Below are positions 60,739 through 64,000 of a DNA stretch of 64,000 nucleotides, one piece after another (position 1 is the stretch's first letter; each line of letters opens with the position of its first letter). A model generated the notes under the pieces. The model saw only the letters and a program-made list of their open reading frames with translations. It made no database searches and was not told the origin of the DNA. The position numbers and the translations under genes are program-made. Source of the DNA: Pseudomonas sp. MUP55 (lineage in GTDB: Bacteria; Pseudomonadota; Gammaproteobacteria; Pseudomonadales; Pseudomonadaceae); contig NZ_CP138214.1 of assembly GCF_034043515.1 (NCBI RefSeq), positions 3,968,001 to 4,032,000 of the forward strand, read 5' to 3'.

Positions 60739-62008
60739 GACGATTTTCCAGAGACAAGTAGCCACCGTGGCTTTCGACAATCTGTCGGCAAAAGATCAGG
60801 CCAATGCCGGTGCCATTGGGTTTGGTGGTGTAGAACGGCACGAACAGGTTCTTCGGGTTGGTCAGCCCCACTCCGCTGTCGAGGATGGTGATCCGCAAGC
60901 GCCCCTTCTCCTCGGCCCATTCGATGTCGATGCCCTCAGCGCTGCTTTCCATCGACTCATCGGCATTCTTGATCAGGTTGATCATTAACTGATGGATCTG
61001 GGCCCGATCAAGGCTGGCCATCAGCGGGCGCGGTCCGTGCAAGCTCATCACGCGGTGAGCGAACAGCAGTGGCAACTCGGCCATCACGGCGGCCAAATCC
61101 AGAGGCTCCTTGCGTGCCGGCGCCAGTTTGCTCAGTTGCCTGTAACTGCTGATGAACTCAATCAGCTCGCGCGCCCGTCGGCTGATCAGGTCGATACCCT
61201 CGGCAAAACCTGGCGGTAAGTTTTCAGCGTTATGCCGATAATGCTGCTGCAGCATCTGGCTGATGGAGGCGATGGGACTCAGGGAATTGTTGATTTCATG
61301 ACTGATCACGCGCAGCAGATCCTGCCAGGCTTTCTGCTCCTCCTGACGCAACATGTCGTCGACGTCGCTGACAAACAACAGCACGTTCTGCACGCCATCC
61401 ACCATGTAGGTGTCACTGGAAACCTTATAACGCCCTGGTCGCCCTTCATGCTCGGAGACCACCGGCTGCTGCGTATTGGCGTTGAGCAGCAAGGTATCCA
61501 GCTGCCAGCGACTGGCGGGATCGCCAATCAACTTCTCCAGCGAGGTGCCCAGCATTCGTGACGCTGCCGCATTGCACCAGATCAGGCGATGGTTGGCGTC
61601 CAACGCATAGATCGCGACCGTGATGTTGGAAATCACCTTTTGCAGCAGAAAGTCCATCTCTCGCTGCTGCTGACGGTGGCGTGACAATTGGCTGGAAATA
61701 TCATTGATCTGTGCGATAACGCCTTCAAAAGCCCCCGCCCCGGTGGACACCCCGCGCAGGCTGAAATCCTCCTGTTCCACGGCTTCGAGCAAATTGGATA
61801 TGACGTTGATTTTGTAGATCAACTGCTGAAAAAAGTGATAGCAGAAATAAACCATCGTCACGCACAAGACGAACAGCGTGAAAAGCTTCAGGTAAATGGA
61901 CTGGTGCGGAAAAAACCATAGCAGCAGATAGGCAATGATGGCGCCCATCGGCGCCAGGCTGCACAACAGCAGGTGACGTCTTTCAAATGCGTAAAAAAAT
62001 TTACTCAT
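60683..62008 (-). CDS. Sensor histidine kinase (NtrY/NtrB-like)
   Basis: 441 residues. Two membrane helices at about 12-32 and 37-60, a short HAMP-like stretch, a PAS domain (about 135-200: ISNITVAIYALDANHRLIWC), the phosphoacceptor box LLRVISHEINNSLSPIASIS and the ATPase lobes (MINLIKNADESMESS, TILDSGVGLTNP and GTGIGLIFCRQIVESHGG). There is no sizeable periplasmic loop, so the signal may be in the membrane or cytoplasm. Start overlaps the regulator stop by 8 bp. Confidence 0.93.
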   Translation of the reverse strand: MSKFFYAFERRHLLLCSLAPMGAIIAYLLLWFFPHQSIYLKLFTLFVLCVTMVYFCYHFFQQLIYKINVISNLLEAVEQEDFSLRGVSTGAGAFEGVIAQINDISSQLSRHRQQQREMDFLLQKVISNITVAIYALDANHRLIWCNAAASRMLGTSLEKLIGDPASRWQLDTLLLNANTQQPVVSEHEGRPGRYKVSSDTYMVDGVQNVLLFVSDVDDMLRQEEQKAWQDLLRVISHEINNSLSPIASISQMLQQHYRHNAENLPPGFAEGIDLISRRARELIEFISSYRQLSKLAPARKEPLDLAAVMAELPLLFAHRVMSLHGPRPLMASLDRAQIHQLMINLIKNADESMESSAEGIDIEWAEEKGRLRITILDSGVGLTNPKNLFVPFYTTKPNGTGIGLIFCRQIVESHGGYLSLENRHEQTGCKVTINLPLQRSA

Positions 62009-63413
62009 GGCAAATTTTTAGTTTTTCAAGCCGGCGATAAAACGCGCTGCGGCTCAGGCCCAGCGATTCGGCAGCCTTGACCGCGTTGCCGTCGTACTGA
62101 CGCAGGCGTCGTAGCAGCAAGGTTTCTTCGACCTCGGCCAGGGTGCACGCATCGCTTATCCCTGCCGACGCGTCGGTGACCGAACGCGCCGTGCTCTGCG
62201 ACAACACCGAAGGCGGCAGGCAAAGGTCTTCCAGGTCAATCACACTGGCGCGACACAGCAACACGGCACGTTCCAGCAGGTGACTGAGTTCACGGATATT
62301 GCCGGGCCAGGAATACTCAAGCAGGCCCTGTCGCGCTTGCGGCAATAACACGGGCCGGGGCTTGTTGTACTTGCGCGCAAAACGCTTGAGGAAACGCTCG
62401 GTCAACGGCTCGATGTCTTCCAACCGCTCTCGAAGCGGCGGCAGCTGAATCTGAATCAGGTTCATGCGATACAGCAGGTCCTGACGAAAACGCCCCTCGA
62501 GCACGGCCTTTTCCAGGTCTGAATTGGTGGCAGCGATAATTCGGCACTGCGTGGTCTGCGTACGTGAAGATCCGACGCGCTCAAACTGCCGCTCCTCCAG
62601 CACCCGCAGCAACTTCACCTGCTGGGTCAGGGGCAAGTTACCGATTTCATCGAGAAACAGCGTGCCTTTGTCGGCCAATTCGAATCGACCGATTCGGTTT
62701 TCCCGTGCATCGGTAAAGGCGCCCTTGATGTGGCCGAACATCTCGCTTTCAAAAAGCTGCTCGTTGATGCAGCCCATGTTCACTTCGACAATACTGTGTT
62801 CGCAGCGTGACGAAATCTGGTGGATGTAGCGCGCGAGCAGGCTTTTACCGGTACCGTTTTCGCCCAGGATCAGCACGCTGGTATCCGTGACCGCCACCTT
62901 TTCCACGAGGCTGATCAGACGTTGCATCGCCGACGATCGGACAACCCATTCGCTGTCCATGTCATCTTCGAGCGCCAGCTTGAGCAGCTTGTTTTCTTCA
63001 CGCAGGCAATTGCCCGAACGACGCGTCTGGCTCAGCGTGATCTGCTGTTGGACGATGCTCAGCAAACGCTCGTTATCCCAGGGCTTCTGAATAAAGTCGG
63101 CCGCCCCCGCACGCATGGCGTTGACGATGATGTCGACGCTTCCCCACCCGGTCATCGCCACAGCCGGCAAGCAATCATCGAATTTCTTCATTTCGGCCAG
63201 CAGTTGCAGCCCTTCCACGCCTGACGTCGTGTCCTTGCGAAAATTCATGTCCATCAACACCAGATCAACGGGCCTCGCATACAAATGCGCAAGCAGGCGA
63301 TCAGCGTGGGTTTCCATCGTCACGTCGTAGCCGTGCATGCGTAGCAGGATATCGAGGCTGGTCAGGATGCCGGCGTCGTCGTCTATAACCAGGATGTGTT
63401 TCTTATCGTTCAT
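62001..63413 (-). CDS. Sigma-54-dependent response regulator (NtrC family)
   Basis: 470 residues from MNDKKHILVIDDDAG; ATG 63422 is also open. Receiver domain 1-120 with Asp55 (LVLMDMNFRK); AAA+ domain with LILGENGTGKSLLARYIHQ (Walker A) and the sigma-54 loop FGHIKGAFTDARENRIGRFE, where GAFTGA reads GAFTDA; Walker B TLFLDEIGNLPL; C-terminal Fis helix-turn-helix AAESLGLSRSAFYRRLEKL. It should activate sigma-54 promoters under control of the kinase. Targets are not established; the ABC transporter or the biosynthetic cluster are candidates. Confidence 0.94.
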   Translation of the reverse strand: MNDKKHILVIDDDAGILTSLDILLRMHGYDVTMETHADRLLAHLYARPVDLVLMDMNFRKDTTSGVEGLQLLAEMKKFDDCLPAVAMTGWGSVDIIVNAMRAGAADFIQKPWDNERLLSIVQQQITLSQTRRSGNCLREENKLLKLALEDDMDSEWVVRSSAMQRLISLVEKVAVTDTSVLILGENGTGKSLLARYIHQISSRCEHSIVEVNMGCINEQLFESEMFGHIKGAFTDARENRIGRFELADKGTLFLDEIGNLPLTQQVKLLRVLEERQFERVGSSRTQTTQCRIIAATNSDLEKAVLEGRFRQDLLYRMNLIQIQLPPLRERLEDIEPLTERFLKRFARKYNKPRPVLLPQARQGLLEYSWPGNIRELSHLLERAVLLCRASVIDLEDLCLPPSVLSQSTARSVTDASAGISDACTLAEVEETLLLRRLRQYDGNAVKAAESLGLSRSAFYRRLEKLKICHE

Positions 63414-63460
63414 GTTAAGCATCCAGCTTGTACTACCGTGCGTGGAAGCACGGCAGTCGT

Positions 63461-64000
63461 TTATTCATAACGAATCGCATCGGCGGGCGACATATTGGTC
63501 GCCCGGCGGGAAGGAAGCCAGACCGCCAAGGCCACAACCAGCGTAATCATCAGTGCCACCATCCAGAAGAGCAGCACAAACGGGGTGTTTCCATTACCCA
63601 GGATACGCGTCAACTTGGGCGCCACGAAGAACGCCAACGGCAAGCCAATCACAAGTCCGGCCAACAATTGCTTGCCGCCCTGGAGCATCAACATACGTAA
63701 CAAATTGCTTTCAGTGGCGCCCATGGCCATGCGCAGGCCTATTTCCTGGGTACGCTGATTGATCAGATTGCACATCACTGCGTAAATACCCGTTGCGGCC
63801 AATATCATCGCCACCAGGCCGAACAACATGAAAAGGTTGGCGATAAAATGCAAGCCTGCAGTGTTGCGGGCCAGGCGTTCATCCAGCGTCTGGATCTGAT
63901 TGACCGAAAGATTGTTATCCACCTGGCGGACCGCATCGATCAGCGCCGGGCCCACGCCTTCCGGCTGTTGGGTGCGCAGCACCAGCATCAATGAGGAAGA
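63461..64000 (-). CDS. MacB/FtsX-type ABC permease, C-terminal part (cut by window edge)
   Basis: 179 residues up to the stop at 63461; the 5' part lies beyond the right edge. It shows the FtsX domain: IANLFMLFGLVAMILAATGI, then NQRTQEIGLRMAMGATESNL and LLFWMVALMITLVVALAVWL, ending RRATNMSPADAIRYE. The tail is the MacB/ADOP signature. Such permeases, often encoded next to sigma-54 regulators and kinases, export peptides or natural products. It may export the product of the cluster at 41767-60025. Confidence 0.85.
   Translation of the reverse strand, partial: SSSLMLVLRTQQPEGVGPALIDAVRQVDNNLSVNQIQTLDERLARNTAGLHFIANLFMLFGLVAMILAATGIYAVMCNLINQRTQEIGLRMAMGATESNLLRMLMLQGGKQLLAGLVIGLPLAFFVAPKLTRILGNGNTPFVLLFWMVALMITLVVALAVWLPSRRATNMSPADAIRYE

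Noticed and set aside
63436..63453. Hairpin CCGTGC-N6-GCACGG between the ABC permease and the regulator as terminator
   Set aside because: No T-run follows on the minus strand; it may be only a weak structure inside one transcript.

Overview
The window reads as chromosomal DNA of a Pseudomonas, most likely of the P. fluorescens group. The evidence is the high GC content, the housekeeping genes aroC, prmB and folE, the NAGGN osmolyte operon, a DUF3509 gene, and copies of the REP/REPIN family (core GTGGGAGGGGGCTTG) known from P. fluorescens genomes. No rRNA, tRNA, CRISPR, insertion sequence or phage gene was seen.

Layout. 1-292: the start of a DMT/EamA transporter, cut by the window edge. 366-8051 (minus): a complete nine-gene chaperone-usher fimbrial operon (major subunit, minor subunit, usher, chaperone, four further subunits, tip adhesin). 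8536-9720: thiolase. 9831-11057: a tandem array of about 300-bp units, each made of two REP-type palindromic elements. 11100-20286: polyphosphate:AMP phosphotransferase, mnmC, the three-gene NAGGN operon, yheU and a CsrA/Rsm paralogue. 20414-28549: SDR, DUF3309, an LtaS-like sulfatase-fold enzyme, small membrane and ankyrin proteins, a long-chain acyl-CoA synthetase, DUF3509 behind a good sigma-54 promoter, and a stand-alone LuxR HTH protein. 28759-37617: an acireductone-dioxygenase-like protein that has lost three metal ligands, an MFS transporter, aroC, hydrolases, prmB, an Smr protein, folE and a glutaredoxin-like protein. 37662-41610: a catabolic unit (AtuA/DUF1446 pair, CitMHS transporter, divergent LysR).

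The most interesting part is 41767-60025, one plus-strand run of 18 genes that looks like an uncharacterised biosynthetic gene cluster. It encodes two acyl carrier proteins, a LysA-like PLP decarboxylase, three free-standing adenylating enzymes, three KAS III-type ketosynthases with a Cys-His-His set in place of Cys-His-Asn, two KAS III-like proteins in which the catalytic Cys is Asp, two acyl-CoA dehydrogenase-like flavoproteins, a VOC protein, an alpha/beta hydrolase, a cytochrome P450, a luciferase-like monooxygenase, one protein of unknown family and a secreted GIN-domain protein. There is no modular PKS or NRPS and no malonyl transferase. My inference is that amino-acyl or acyl units are loaded on discrete carriers, decarboxylated or desaturated there, joined by KAS III enzymes (two possibly as active/inactive heterodimers, as in PqsBC), and then oxidised. 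Facing the cluster on the minus strand are a Sfp-type phosphopantetheinyl transferase, a sensor kinase, a sigma-54-dependent response regulator and the end of a MacB/FtsX-type ABC permease, which could supply carrier activation, control and export.
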